From Prionace glauca (lineage: Eukaryota; Chordata; Chondrichthyes; Carcharhiniformes; Carcharhinidae), in contig CM075760.1 of NCBI GenBank assembly GCA_037974335.1, forward strand, positions 69,161,418-69,225,417: a stretch of 64,000 nt of DNA, given 5' to 3'. Of the stretch, positions 1 through 10,582 are shown piece by piece. Position numbers and translations under genes: made by a program. Every line of letters starts with the position of its first letter. The first letter of the stretch is position 1. The notes below the pieces were generated by a model. The model did not search any database and had not been told where the DNA came from. It worked only from the letters and a program-made list of their open reading frames with translations.

Positions 1-729
1 GTCTCTGTCAGTGATACACTGGAGCCAGTCATTCACATTGTAATGTTCTAATTCTCAGGTCCCAGTCTGACTCCGGGCCCAGCTGTCTCTGTTAGTGCTA
101 CAATGGAGCCAGTCATTCACATTGTAATGTTCTTATTCTCAGGTCCCAGTCTTAGTCCGGGCCCAGCTGTCTCTGTCAGTGACACACTGGGGCCAGTCAT
201 TCACATTGTAATGTTCTAATTCTCAGGTCCCAGTCTGACTCCGGGCCCACCTCTCTCTGTCAGTGATACAGTGGGGCCAGTCATTCACATTGTAATGTTC
301 TAATTTTCAGTTTCCATTCTGACTCCGGGCCCAGCTGTCTCTGTTAGTGATACACTGGGGCCAGTCATTCACATTGTAATGTTCCAATTCTCAGATCCCA
401 GTCTGACTCCGGGCCCAACTGTCTCTGTCAGTGATACACTGGGGCCAGTCATTCACATTGTAATGTTCTAATTCTCAGGTCCCAGTCTGACTCTGGGCCC
501 AGCTGTCTCTGTCAGTGATACACTGGGGCCAGTCATTCACATTGTAATGTTCTAATTCTCAGGTCCCAGTCTGACTCTGGGCCCAGCTGTCTCTGTCAGT
601 GATACACTGGGGCCAGTCATTCACATTGTAATGTTCTAATTCTCAGGTCCCAGTCTGACTCTGGGCCCAGCTGTCTCTGTCAGTGATACACTGAAGCCGG
701 TTATTCAAATTATAATGTTCTAATTCTCT
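1..729. repeat. 84-bp tandem satellite array, about 8.7 copies
   Basis: A unit beginning GTCTCTGTCAGTGATACACT recurs every 84 bp (starts at 1, 85, 169 and onward). Copies differ by a few substitutions. The last unit (from about 673) is the most diverged and runs into non-repeat DNA. The array continues beyond the left edge of the window, so its full size is unknown. No promoter or coding potential is visible in the unit. Confidence 0.95.
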
Positions 730-1505
730 ATGATTATTTTTGGAAACCGTCACCCAATCCGTTGTGAATTCGAACCTGCATCAGATTTTGCTTCATTTGA
801 CCCCTGCCTGTCATTATTGGTCAAATCACTTTCTCTCGAATGATCACACGCACAAAAAATGTTTATTTAAATGATATATCATGTTCTGTCTCTCTTACTC
901 TAGAGAACTCATACGTTGGTTTACGTGATTCTCCCAGCCAGTTTATGTCATCATTGCGCGAGCATATCTGTCTATATTAGATTAGATTCTTCTTCTGTTG
1001 TTGGAGCATTATGTTTAATCATTTATAGAGTGTGGACAGCACTGACATCTGTTGCCCTTCTCTGATTGCCCCTGACAATGTGGTGATGAGCTGCTATCTT
1101 GAACCGCTGCAGTCCTTGTTCACCAGGTGATATCACTGTTTATATCACATAAGGTCTGGCCAGTCTTATGATGCACCTGATCCTGATTCATCGCATTACC
1201 TAGACTGTACAATCTATACACAGTAGAAAATATTTAAGTTGGTTACCATGGAATTGGTGAAGGTAACGGTTAAACAGAAATATTGTTCCTTATCTGGAGA
1301 GTAGCAGATGTTTCAATCCTTTGCATCAATAGAAATAAGAAGTCTGAGAATTACAGGTGTAATTATCTCCTGACGGCTATATATCCAGGGTCATTTTCAC
1401 CATCATTTTCACAAATCAGCACACAATTGAGTCGTACATCAGGAAGTTTAGTGAGACACTGAGAAGATCAATTTTCGTAATCTCCTCGTCATTCGAGATG
1501 TGATT
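730..1505. other. Gene-free spacer with one retroposon scrap
   Basis: Mostly AT-rich unique-looking DNA. Apart from the retroposon piece at 1041-1137, I see only faint similarity to decayed LINE sequence around 1280-1420, too weak to call. No open frame of interest on either strand. Confidence 0.5.
1041..1137 (+). mobile_element. Fragment of a dispersed elasmobranch retroposon
   Basis: The stretch contains TTGCCCTTCTCTGATTGCCC and CTTGAACCGCTGCAGTCC. I recognise these as hallmarks of a very common shark interspersed repeat that also shows up near 19,820. It is truncated at both ends and diverged. Confidence 0.55.
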
Positions 1506-2217
1506 TATCCATTTTCCAACAGAACTCTAAAGACAGATAGGTTAACGCCAGGAACAAAATAGTGAGGCTGTAATCATGCTTAACGCATGAGCAAACAACA
1601 GAATGGTTGTCAATAAATAGTTACATATTAAATGCTCTTCAGGTGAAATACATGAACTCTTTGGTGTTTTCATGCATTCATGGAAGGCAGGGATGGGCTG
1701 AAGGTTATGACTGGGAAAACTGAAGGGGAATTGCTAAAAGAGATCATTTCTCCAAAGGTGGGTATTAGAAAATAGAATATTTGAAATACATAAGCACGCA
1801 AATGTCTGTGATGTTTCTTGGACATAGAACCATCGAATTCCTACAGTTCAGAAACACAAATCTTGTCCACCGAGTCTGTGTCCCACCCAACTTCTCCCCT
1901 CTGCCCTATCCCCATTATCCCCACAGAGTTACCATGGCTAATCCACATATTCTAAGGGAAAATAACGGACAATTTTGCATGGTCAATTCAACTAATATGA
2001 TCTGTTGTAATATAAATGAGGGATGGGTTTTGTGCAGTAATACAGAGACAGAACCGAATGCACCAGATATCGGTACAGCACCTGTACTAATATGAATGCA
2101 GGCTGGGCCCAGTTCAGTCATTATTGAAAGAGTGTATACAGTATATTACTAACCAGCGTGGTGTTTTCTGATATAATCAGAGATATGCCATACTCAGTTT
2201 TGACAAAGACAAGGTCT
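1506..2217. repeat. Dispersed direct duplicate, copy 1 (partner 8800-9510)
   Basis: About 710 bp matches 8800-9510 in the same orientation with scattered substitutions and small indels. Shared landmarks include CAGAATGGTTGTCAATAAAT, TTGGTGTTTTCATGCATTC and GTTTTGACAAAGACAAGGTC. The match starts near TATCC in both copies and stops abruptly after AAGGTCT. It includes a SINE-type segment (1826-1978). The second copy lies just upstream of the receptor gene, but I see no receptor exon beside this copy. Confidence 0.85.
1826..1978 (-). mobile_element. SINE/LINE 3'-tail fragment (reverse orientation)
   Basis: On the + strand the order 'gaattcctacagttcag', 'ccctatccccattatcc', 'catggctaatccacat' and 'ggacaatttt' follows the reverse complement of the shark SINE tail (compare 35890-36115). 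It was carried along in the 710-bp duplicate, so it predates that duplication. Confidence 0.6.
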
Positions 2218-3010
2218 ATCCTAATATATGCAGAGACAATGTGCGCTGTAATTTAAACGTATCAGCGCTATCAGAAAATAGGGACATGATCTGGTGTGAT
2301 ATAAACAGAGATGTGGCCCAGTGGAATAACAAGTGAGACAATACAGAGTAAAACAAAATTTGAGAAATGATAATGTGTAAAGTGAACAAAGATATGATGT
2401 GGCGTATTAATTAGGGAGACAGCGCAATAAAACTGTCGCCTCGTGTAATTTTGTCTGATTCTGGCCATTGTAAGATATAAACTGAGACAAATCCGATGCA
2501 GTAATTCCAAACCAAACCTTTAGATCGATGTAAACTTTGACGGGGCAATTGCAGAAATAAATAATTCATGTAACAGAATAATTAGAGACAGGATATTATT
2601 CAATATAAACAGGGAGGCGGACTAGTGCAGCAGTGATTGAGAGGCTGTCCATGTTTCTTTATAAGTGGCAGGTTCCAACAATGTAATAACTGAGACAGAG
2701 CCTGGTGTAATGCAAACAGTAACATGTCCCGGTGCATTATCAGGAGTGAGAGGGTCCAGTGGAGATATGGAGTTTCATGACATTAGGCGAGAATTAATTC
2801 CGTGCTGTCATAACTGTCAGAATGAATGGGGCAATGAGGCTTGGTGCAGTATTGTAACAACTGGGATTTTGCTGAGTACGGAATCAACTGAGAATTATTG
2901 CCAGATAATCAGAAATATCATTTCGTGTCAGAGAAACTGGGTCACGTTTAAGATGGACAAAGACTGAGTCTACTACAGAAATAACTGAGATGATCATCTG
3001 TGTCATGTCG
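1990..3010. repeat. Ancient, decayed minisatellite, unit about 25-50 bp
   Basis: Phrases such as ATATAAACAGAGAT, ATATAAACTGAGAC, ATATAAACAGGGAG, GTGCAGTAAT, AATAACTGAGACAGAGC and GTGCAGTATTGTAACAACTG recur irregularly over a kilobase. Spacing is uneven and identity low, as expected of an old tandem array no longer being homogenised. Short open frames here are chance. Confidence 0.5.
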
Positions 3011-3484
3011 TACCAAAAAGCACAGTTTCACTGCCATCTCCTGGACGACTTTTGCTATTGCAGGTGCTGTGAAATGCTGATTTCAGTTGCTGTTTCTTAT
3101 GCTTTGATGAGCTGTATATACAGCTGGTAAGGCCAGCATATATTGGCAATCACTAATACATTGAATTTACTGGTTTTCTAGACATCATAGAAGGCACGTA
3201 ATCGCCAAACACGTGTGCGCTTGGAGTCACCTCTGGGCTAAACTGGGGAATGATGGACGGTTTTCCTTTCGGCAGAATGTTAGAGAATCTGATATATTTC
3301 TTGTCACGGCCGCAATTACGGAAACGATCTTTAAATTCAAAACTGTAATTGCATTTTAGAACCTTTTGTAGTTGGATTTGAATGTATATCTTGAGAAATT
3401 TGCCTACCCTCGGAATTACTTTCGCAGAGACGTTACCTCTGTGCTACTATCTTCCTTTCAACATTGATAAAGTATTTACAGCAG
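3011..3484. other. Spacer with no recognised feature
   Basis: No open frame, RNA gene or repeat unit is recognisable on either strand. Confidence 0.5.
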
Positions 3485-4640
3485 AGAAGAAGGCCATTTT
3501 GAAGCGTCATGTATGTTTTGGTCCTCTAAAGGAGCAATGCATCTAATAACACTCTGTACCCCACAGTCCAGCATTTTGTTCATTTTCAGACAATTATCCA
3601 ATTCCATTTTGAAACCATTAATTGGCTCTGCCTGCAGCACACTCTCAAACAGCACATTCCAGATCTGGATCACTCACTGTCTGACAATGTTTTTCGTGAT
3701 GTCTCCGTGTTTCTTCCACCAATTTACTACAACCCGCGCCCTCTGTGTCAAGATCTTTCTGTCATTGACCAGTTTCTCTCTATCAACTCTATCAAGACCC
3801 CTCAGGATATTGAATGTCTCATTAAAGTCACATCAGCAACTTTCTGTCAAGGAAATTAGTCCGAACCTCTCCAAAATATTTTTGTCACCGAAGTTTCTGA
3901 ACTCTGGAATTATTCTCGTGTTTTTCTTCCCTGCTTCCAGCCTATTGACTTTATATCCTGCCTTACGTTCGGTGCCCCAAATTGGAACGATTTTTTCGGC
4001 TGACTATTTTCCATGTGTTAGCTACAAAAATAGCACAACTTCCTTGCTTCTGCATTCTTTTCCCCAATAGACAAAAAAAAACCTATTCCCTTTTTCTGTT
4101 TGCCGCTGTCTGAACCTATCTTGCATCATGAATGATTTATACACATATTCACTCCAGTCCCTCGGCGTCTATATTCACTTTCGTGGCCTTTTCATTATTT
4201 CCATTTTTCTCTTCAAATTCTGCTGAACAAAACTAATCATGGAACTTTTCTCTGCAATAGGATAAATATCCAAATTACTCATCCATTCCACCAATTAGTT
4301 TCTTTTTGCGTTCAGAAGTTCTGAATGATTTACTGATGGTTGGCAATGTTTCCAAGTTTTGGATCGTTCACAGATTTTGAAAGTCTGGCCTCCACTTCAA
4401 GCTCTCGGGCATTCCTGTCGTGAATTTCAATGTTCATATAACCTTTTCCTGGCAACATGACTGCAAGATTTGTTCTACTCCGAAAAACAGCTACGAATTG
4501 TTTCCTGGCACTCAGGCAATTTCCTATCCATGTTGCTCCTATCCATTTTATTCTCTGATCTTCACAGTTACTCACAAGGCTGCGGTGCAGCACAGTATCA
4601 CATGACTTTTGGAAGCCTATTAAGAGAAATACACTCACAA
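3485..4640 (-). mobile_element. Decayed CR1-clade LINE, RT palm and C-terminal part
   Basis: Read on the minus strand, 4640-4440 encodes a degraded reverse-transcriptase palm segment: FQKSCDTVLHRSLVS for the family's FxKAFDTVPHxxL, then WIGNCLSARKQFVAV for WLSxRxQRVxV. Lower down, 3673-3490 encodes IQIWNVLFESVLQAEPINGF, matching the usual C-terminal 'xxWNxLPxxVVEAxxxxxF' region. The order (palm at high, C-terminus at low coordinates) fits one minus-strand copy about 1.15 kb long with many stops and frameshifts. The 185-aa open frame on the plus strand here is antisense to it. Confidence 0.7.
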
Positions 4641-4854
4641 ACTATCTGTTACTCAGCATAAAACTCAAACAAGTTAAATAAACTGGATCTGACCTGAACA
4701 AATACATTCTGGCTGAATTTGTGAAGAAACATATAATTGGGATGATTTCTGCAGTGATGAAGAGAGTGAAGATATAAATGCTAAATGTGCTAACGGCACA
4801 AAGATAGATCGGAAATTTGGCCGTTGGCGAGGGCAGTGGGCATATCTCGAATAT
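4641..4854. other. Short spacer, nothing recognised
   Basis: AT-rich DNA between two decayed LINE fragments, without visible features. Confidence 0.4.
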
Positions 4855-5110
4855 TGTGCACAGTTGTTGTCTCCTTATCTTAAAAAAAGTTAATGTGTTA
4901 AAATAATAGTTCAGAGGATTTTCACTAAACCATTGCCAGCTATGTTTGGGTTATCTTATGAGAAAAGGATAGTGACGTCAGGTTTGTACCCAGAGAGTTC
5001 AAAAGCGTCAGAGGCAAATTGACTGAAACCTTCAAAACTCTAAGTGGTGCTAACAGTGTGGATGTTGAACGGAAGTTGACTCTTGTCCAGTGTGTGGCTG
5101 TATTGGGTGT
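4855..5110 (+). mobile_element. Decayed CR1-clade LINE fragment (post-RT region)
   Basis: In shifting frames the plus strand reads LEYCAQLLSPYLKK, then QRIFTKPLPAMFGLSYEKRI, then LKPSKL. This parallels the CR1 'LEYCxQxWSPxxRKD...VQRRFTRxxPGMxGLSYEERL' stretch that is intact at 13573-14706. Several frame breaks mark it as old. Confidence 0.7.
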
Positions 5111-5284
5111 GTCTCTGAGTGCAGATATTTTGGGTCTTGTTTCTGCGCCTGTTTCCAATGCTGTACGGTCCACGGGAGGGCGCTCTCTGATCACTTATCC
5201 AACATCATACTCTCCTTTTGCAGAAAATGACGATTTGCTGATACGAAAATGAGCAGAGAAAATAAATCTTATCAAATCAAATTG

Positions 5285-5425
5285 CATTTTTTCCATTCTT
5301 TTGATTCAACCTTTAACTTCAATACATTTATTTAACACCAACATCTTCATTCTGAATGAATTTCTCTGAAAGAGACAACATTGAAATGCAAGCATGACTG
5401 ACCAACAAAAGAACTCGTGTCACTG
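5285..5425. repeat. tRNA-cluster flank repeat, distal copy
   Basis: Similar in order and spacing to 11295-11430: shared landmarks are TTATTTAACAC, CTTCATTCTGAATGAAT versus CTTCATTATGAATTGAAT, and ACTGACCAACA. It lies next to a tRNA-Glu fossil, suggesting that a tRNA unit and its flank were duplicated together in the past. Confidence 0.5.
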
Positions 5426-5506
5426 GAGCTATCGCTCCTGTTTTCAATCAGGAAGCAATTCCAGGTCCTCTTCGTTCATCTGCTGCACGCAATCAACAAA
5501 TTGTCA

Positions 5507-5577
5507 TTCCCTGACCCGAATTAAACCCAGGCCGCGATGGTGAGAGGGCTGTTTCCAAACAGATGGACCATTAGGGA
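5507..5577 (-). pseudogene. tRNA-Glu pseudogene (decayed, CTC-type)
   Basis: Aligned with the tRNA-Glu at 12517-12588 (same strand), the whole length is recognisable: TTCCCTGACC at the 3' end, the remnant of the GGTTCGATTCC B box, an anticodon region now reading CTC, and a 5' end still ending ...AGGGA on the plus strand. It is one base shorter, many stem positions are changed and the B box is lost, so it should be inactive. Even the adjacent 5'-flank bases resemble those of the intact gene. Confidence 0.65.
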
Positions 5578-6274
5578 AGATAGCGATGGAACATTTAGCC
5601 CGCCTTTCCACTTCATAATTAAAAAAAATATATACACAAGGAATATTTGTTGGAGAAAAGTCATGTCCAGAAAGAACATGAATGACTCCTTCAGCCAATG
5701 AAACACTAATTGTTGTTACCTGGAACAAGAAATCGACAGTGAGGTGAAATAGTCTCACAGGTTTTTCATGTGATTTTTTTAATTTCCCAGACTGTCCAAT
5801 CTGGTCACTGCTGATACTGTGAAACTTACGAGGTAAACACACAACAGATTCTCGTCACTTCAAACTATCTGCTTTCCACCTCAGCATTTTGCAGATTTAA
5901 AAGCACCGTTCTTTAAAAGTTTTAGACTATCCTCATTGTCCTGATTATTACCGACTTGCTGTGTATTTTATATATTGATAAAACCTGTACTTGTAATATA
6001 AACAGCGGATGGTAGACATTCTCTGCTGGTGTGGCAGCTTTGTGCGCACATACAATTCTAAACACTTCCATGCTTTCGCTGTTCTGAATTATAGCGATTA
6101 TTGCGTTTGCAAACTTGGAAAATATTTTCAAATCACCTGACTCATTTCAAATTGTTTTTGTTAAATGTTAATGCAGTACATAATCTCACAGCCATAGGAC
6201 TTTTACAAACCCTTATGTCTTTAATGATATTATACAACTGCAGTTATAGAGAAATGGAGAAAAATTGGGGCAAG
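5578..6274. other. Spacer with no recognised gene
   Basis: Unique-looking AT-rich sequence. Open frames of 60-112 aa start with non-ATG codons and match nothing I know. Confidence 0.45.
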
Positions 6275-6345
6275 TGCTATTTTCTGAATCTTTGTCAAAC
6301 ACCTTACTGATATCCATATAGAGGACATCAACGGCTCGTTTCAAT
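6275..6345 (-). mobile_element. Small LINE reverse-transcriptase scrap
   Basis: The minus strand reads AVDVLYMDISKVFDK, the first aspartate block of a non-LTR reverse transcriptase palm (family pattern 'VDVVFLDFxKAFDxV'). Nothing else of the element is recognisable around it. Confidence 0.55.
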
Positions 6346-6891
6346 GCTGGGTCTGGTTCGTCCTGCTCAGCCTCCTAAGTGAGTGAGTTTCTGCAGACGG
6401 AAGCTCGCCTCTTCCACCACCAGCATTGTGGCCTGAGTTCCCTTTACTGGGAGACAATGTGGTCGAGAGGCTAAACCCGCTGTGTCTGTTTCAGGCCCTG
6501 AGTTTCTCATTGGCGGAGATGGAGAGCAGGAGCTGCAGTGCCTGGAATTCTTTCTGAAGTTCGTGGTGTGCTGGGAAATGATTTCTTTTTCTTGCAATGG
6601 TTGGGGTTTTATGGCTTGTAGATGATTGAAGCATTCCCATGGGAGGGTATCTCCCAAACAGAATTGATAGGAAACAGGCCCTGATAGGAACGTCCCTCAC
6701 AACCACGCGGATCCATTGCCATGATTCTTTACTAATAACCTATCAACTGCCTTTAAGTGCCCTTCCTGGTTGATGGGAATGGCACTGGGTGTCAACTTCC
6801 ACCCTTGGAAGATCAGACTTAACTTTGGGCAAAGTGATCTTCCCATGAGAAATTCTGCTTGGGGGCTTCCTGTAGTTGAAGAAGAAATCTG
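6346..6891. other. 3' flank of the receptor gene, no recognised feature
   Basis: This lies directly downstream of the receptor stop codon on the minus strand and probably holds its 3' UTR. I could not find a canonical AATAAA on the minus strand within the first ~200 bases, so the transcript end is unknown. Confidence 0.4.
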
Positions 6892-8452
6892 TTATGCAGT
6901 AAGTAATTTCACAATTGCATTAAATGGAAATCTGATCACATTCTTCAGATCCTCTCTGAATTGTGTCTGGGTCACTGCGTAAATGTATGTATTGGTGCAG
7001 CAACTCAGGAGTTGGAGCATAAATCCTAATTCCCGCACAAATGCAGGAATATAAAAATGAATTAAGTTTAAATTATATAATCGTTCACAAAAGGAGTGGA
7101 TAAGTAAGATTGACCATAGCAGGATAAAATTTCCTGATAGAGCAAACAGTAAGATAATGGATTTTCTTCTCTTCACTGTCTCTGGGTCCTTTGAAGTATC
7201 CATACGCTTGTGGCTCTGAAGTCTCCTGCGGAATTTGGTGGACCCTAGAATGTGTTTAATGGTGAAAACATTCAGCAACAGAATCAACAAAAAAGGAATG
7301 AACGGAGTTAAAATATAATGCAGATTTTCAACCACTCCCCATGCTGCAGAATAGTGGGCATAATTGTCAACATAACAAAAATGGGGAATATTCTGAAACG
7401 CATATCTATCACCATACATGAAATACCAGAAAATGTTCTTTACACTGAATAGCACACTCACAGTTCCGAGAACTACTGTTGCAGTTTTCTCAGTGCAGTA
7501 TTTTATTTTCAGCTTCTGACAAGTAATAGCCACAAATCGATCAAAGGTGAATGTGACAGTGAACCAGACAGAGCAATCAGTGACTGCATAAAGAAAGACA
7601 GCATGGATATTACATATTTGAAATTGGTAAATGATTAAAAATGGAAACTTCATGGGAATTTGCCTCAAAATGAGATCGGTGATAATGACCAATAGATCCG
7701 CTGCTGACATGGAAATGAGGTAACGTATCACACTTCTGGAAAGACCACACTTCCCTCGCGACAGGATAAGAATCGTCAATACATTCACTGTAAGGAAGAG
7801 AAACACAATTTACTCGTATTTTAGACTGAGCACAAGAGAAACAATCTCTCAGGATCCTGGGGAACAGCTGAAACATTTTTATTAAATCCACCTCAGAATA
7901 GACTGAGTTCACCTATTCTGCTCGAGACAAAGTTCACAGCAGAAAAGCCCCGCAATGATGTAGCAAGAAGCCACATTCACCAATTAATAAAGTCTCCAAT
8001 TTGCTGCCTTCTTCAGATTTGTATATGGGGGACACAATGGTGCCAGTAGGTTTGGAGCAAATGTTTCTGGTCTGGATGACTCTGCTTTGATTGTGCTGAA
8101 GGCTGTGCAGTTGAAGATGTTAAATCAGCTGATTTGGAATTGGCTGTGAAACATAACACTGGAAATCATCTTACATAACGACAACCGTAAAGTGGAAAGA
8201 TTTAAAGTGAATGTCAGGTAGTGTGAGGATATCTGTGTGGCAATGAGAAATGTTTCCAGTGCATTCACAGCAACAAACCATGAAGGTTACACAGAATGAT
8301 ATCAATAACTGGGTAACATAGACAAGGACAATGAACACAGAGAAATATGACTTACCAGTGACACCAACTACAGCAAGGATCGGGTAGTAAATCCTTTGGA
8401 TATCGTAAAATACCCAAAGAATACGAAGCTCAAGTGGTATAATCCAGAACAT
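6892..8452 (-). CDS. GPR139-like class A G-protein-coupled receptor, two exons
   Basis: Predicted as exon 1 at 8452-8356 and exon 2 at 7787-6892 (97 + 896 nt, 330 aa plus stop). The donor is GTAAGT and the acceptor follows a pyrimidine tract (TCTTCCTTACAG). Joining restores TM1 as PILAVVGVTVNVLTI. The ATG at 8452 is the first in frame after an upstream in-frame TAG. Class A landmarks: N34 in TM1, AAD with D63 in TM2, Cys91 (3.25) and Cys170 for the extracellular disulfide, DRF (115-117) for DRY, and NTYIY (298-302) for NPxxY, then a helix-8 FREDLKN. The short N-terminus and the FYDIQRIYYPIL start of TM1 resemble shark proteins annotated as 'probable G-protein coupled receptor 139'. It would sit in the plasma membrane; ligand and G protein are unknown. 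DRF and NTxxY are unusual but no obvious inactivating change is seen, so I judge it intact. Family assignment is from recognition only. Confidence 0.85.
7788..8355 (-). other. Phase-1 intron of the receptor gene
   Basis: A 568-bp intron bounded by GTAAGT (8355-8350) and TTACAG (7793-7788). It interrupts the TM1 codon for Val33, one base of the codon being in exon 1. Both exon open frames run on into the intron, which explains the separate 98-aa and 304-aa frames. Confidence 0.8.
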
Positions 8453-8530
8453 GGCTCTGAAATTCAACGATCGCTGACTGTACTAGAGACCACTCCCAGT
8501 TAAACAATATTGCACACAGTGTGAAATTTC

Positions 8531-8539
8531 CTATTTATA
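8531..8539 (-). promoter_or_regulatory. TATA box of the receptor gene
   Basis: The minus strand reads TATAAATAG, a near-ideal TATA element, 78-86 bp upstream of the ATG. Initiation about 30 bp downstream would give a 5' UTR of roughly 50 nt. No CpG enrichment surrounds it, as expected for a tissue-restricted receptor gene. Confidence 0.55.
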
Positions 8540-8799
8540 AATCCTCTAATGTCCCCATTGGAACAATTAAACCGTGTGCTGAGGGACATTAATCACAGTC
8601 TCTGAACAAACAAGATGACTTCATCTTTTCTTACAAATTATATGGTTATTGTCCTTTTTATGCATGTTAAAAAATTCGAATGAAGGCAAACATTTTGGTT
8701 CATGCACCTTGGCAAAAGAAAGGAACATTGATTAACAATGTGTTGCTGAACTGAAGAGAGTTGAAACCGTTGTGAGTATTGCTGTCACACATTGTCAGT

Positions 8800-9510
8800 C
8801 TATCCGTTTTCCAGCAGATCTCTAAAGACAGATAAATCAACACCGGGAACAAAATAGTGAGGCTGAAATCATTTTGTTTGCAAGAACACACAACAGAATG
8901 GTTGTCAATAAATACTTACATATTAAATGTTCTTCAGTTGAAACACATAAACTGCTTGGTGTTTTCATGCATTCGTGGAAGACAGAGATGGGCTGAAGGT
9001 TATCACTGGGAAAACTGAAGGGGAATTGCTAAAAGAGATCACTTCTCCAAAGGGGGTTATTAGAAAATAGATTATTTAAAATAAATAAGCACGCAAATGT
9101 CTATGATATTTCTTAGACATAAAACCATAGAATTCCTACAGTTCAGAAGAAAGGTTATCTTGGCCCACTGAGTCTGCATCCCACCCAGGTCCTCCCCTCT
9201 GCCCTATCCCCATTATTCCCACACATTCACCATGGCTAATCCACATTCTCTAAGGGAAAATAACGGGCAATTTTTGCATGGTCAATCCAACTAATATGAT
9301 CTGTTATAATATAAATGAGGGACGGGTTTTGTGCAGTAACACAGAGACAGAACCGAATGCACCAGATATCGATACAGCACCTGTACTGAATGCAGACTGG
9401 GTCCAGTTCAGTCATTACTGAGAGAGTGTATACAGTCTATTACGAACCAGCGTGGTGTTTTCTTATCTAATAGAGACATGACATACTCAGTTTTGACAAA
9501 AACAAGGTCT
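8800..9510. repeat. Dispersed direct duplicate, copy 2 (partner 1506-2217)
   Basis: Same order and orientation as 1506-2217, including the embedded SINE-type tail at about 9118-9290. The copies differ by many substitutions and short indels (for example the 5-base gap after CCTGTACT), so the duplication is not recent. It lies about 260 bp upstream of the receptor TATA box. Confidence 0.85.
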
Positions 9511-9574
9511 TTGTGAAGGATAAAATGTGAAGGATAAATTTGCAATTGGTGAATAAAAAGTCCGAAATGCAATA

Positions 9575-9855
9575 AAAAGCAGGTGATTCATGGATAAATC
9601 AACATTTTAAAATATTTGTGTCAGCTTTCCTGGTGGTCTAGTGGTTAGGATTCGGCGCTCTCAGTACTGTAGCCTCGGTTCGACTCCCGGTCAGGGAATG
9701 TAGATTTTATTACAATAATTCTGCGTTACTTCTCGGTCTGCACCTGTCAGAATCAATATTAGGGAGATTTCTTTGTTTGTGTCTGAATTGGAAAAGTCAC
9801 ATGTAAAGAATCAAAAAGAAATTAAGAGAGCGATAGGCGAGAAAGGGCTGATGGT
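9575..9855 (+). repeat. Arm 1 of an inverted duplication carrying tRNA-Glu
   Basis: The tRNA-Glu-like gene and both flanks match the reverse complement of 12355-12645. Shared flank landmarks are CATGGATAAAT upstream, and GGGAATGTAGATTT, GTTACTTC, GGGAGATTTC and TCTGAATTGGAAA downstream. Confidence 0.8.
9627..9698 (+). pseudogene. tRNA-Glu (CTC) copy, probably degenerate
   Basis: A 72-nt Glu-type sequence with an intact A box and D arm (GGTCTAGTGGTTAGGATTC), anticodon CTC, and T loop TTCGACT. Compared with the gene at 12517-12588, the 3' side of the anticodon stem has changed to TACTG, giving a mismatch plus wobbles, and the T stem has a C:C mismatch. The acceptor pairs with wobbles. A TTTT terminator follows about 10 nt downstream, so it could still be transcribed, but folding looks compromised. 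Confidence 0.7.
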
Positions 9856-10289
9856 ACGAAATGCTGATACAGGTTAAAATCTAGCTGTTAATGGGGGAAG
9901 ATTTATTGTTTCTACCGACACAAATATCTGCAGATCTCGGTCCAAATCTCTGCTTCCATGACAAGAAAACTTTTAATTGAATGAAATAGTAAACTCTCCC
10001 ACCCCCTGTGAAATGGAGGCAGTTTTCACTCAGAAACCAATAACTGAGTTTAACAATGTGGGAAGGAGAAAGACTCAGTTTGAGCGGTGACATTGCAGGA
10101 GGAATGGAGAGCTGGAGTTCATCCAGAAAAGCAGCAAATTTAAAATCAATGGTGTCCAATGTTGGATGGTCCATTAACGCTGATAATTTAATGTTATTCA
10201 GCAGAATTACCACAGGATGGTTTATCACAGATTGATGCTAATACTTTGAATGGAGTGAATTGCAGTGACATTGAATGCAGTAGAAAGGA
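9856..10289. other. Spacer with no recognised gene
   Basis: Unique-looking DNA; the 115-aa minus-strand frame here begins with a non-ATG codon and has no recognisable domain. Confidence 0.4.
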
Positions 10290-10582
10290 CAGCGCGGTAG
10301 CACAGTGATTAGCACTGCTGCCTCACAGCGCCAGGGACTCAGGTCCTCGGGTCACCGCCTATGCAGAGTTTGCACGTTCTCCCCGTGCCTCCGTGGGTTT
10401 CCTCCGGGTGTTCCAGTTTCCGATTCAACGATGCGTGTTTTAGTTTGATTGGCCATGCTAAATTGATCCTACTGTCAGAGGGATCAGAAGGGTAAATATG
10501 TGGGTTTGCGGGGAATAGGGCGTGGGTGGGATTGTTGTGGGTGCGGACTCGATGGGCTGAATGGCCTCCTTCTGGGGGAATC
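10290..10582 (+). mobile_element. tRNA-derived SINE
   Basis: The head GCGGTAGCACAGTGATTAGC with CTGCCTCACAGCGCCAGGGA is the tRNA-like part. The body has TTCTCCCCGTGCCTCCGTGG and GGTTTCCTCCGGGTG, and the tail has GATGGGCTGAATGGCCTCC. The B-box region is damaged. This family recurs at least ten times in the window. The 145-aa minus-strand frame across it is antisense. Confidence 0.8.

Noticed and set aside
1781-2095. 104-codon plus-strand frame
   Set aside because: Overlaps a SINE-type tail and a decayed minisatellite; the duplicate at 9 kb does not keep the frame.
3513-4070. 185-codon plus-strand frame
   Set aside because: Antisense to a decayed CR1 LINE; the minus strand carries the recognisable protein motif.
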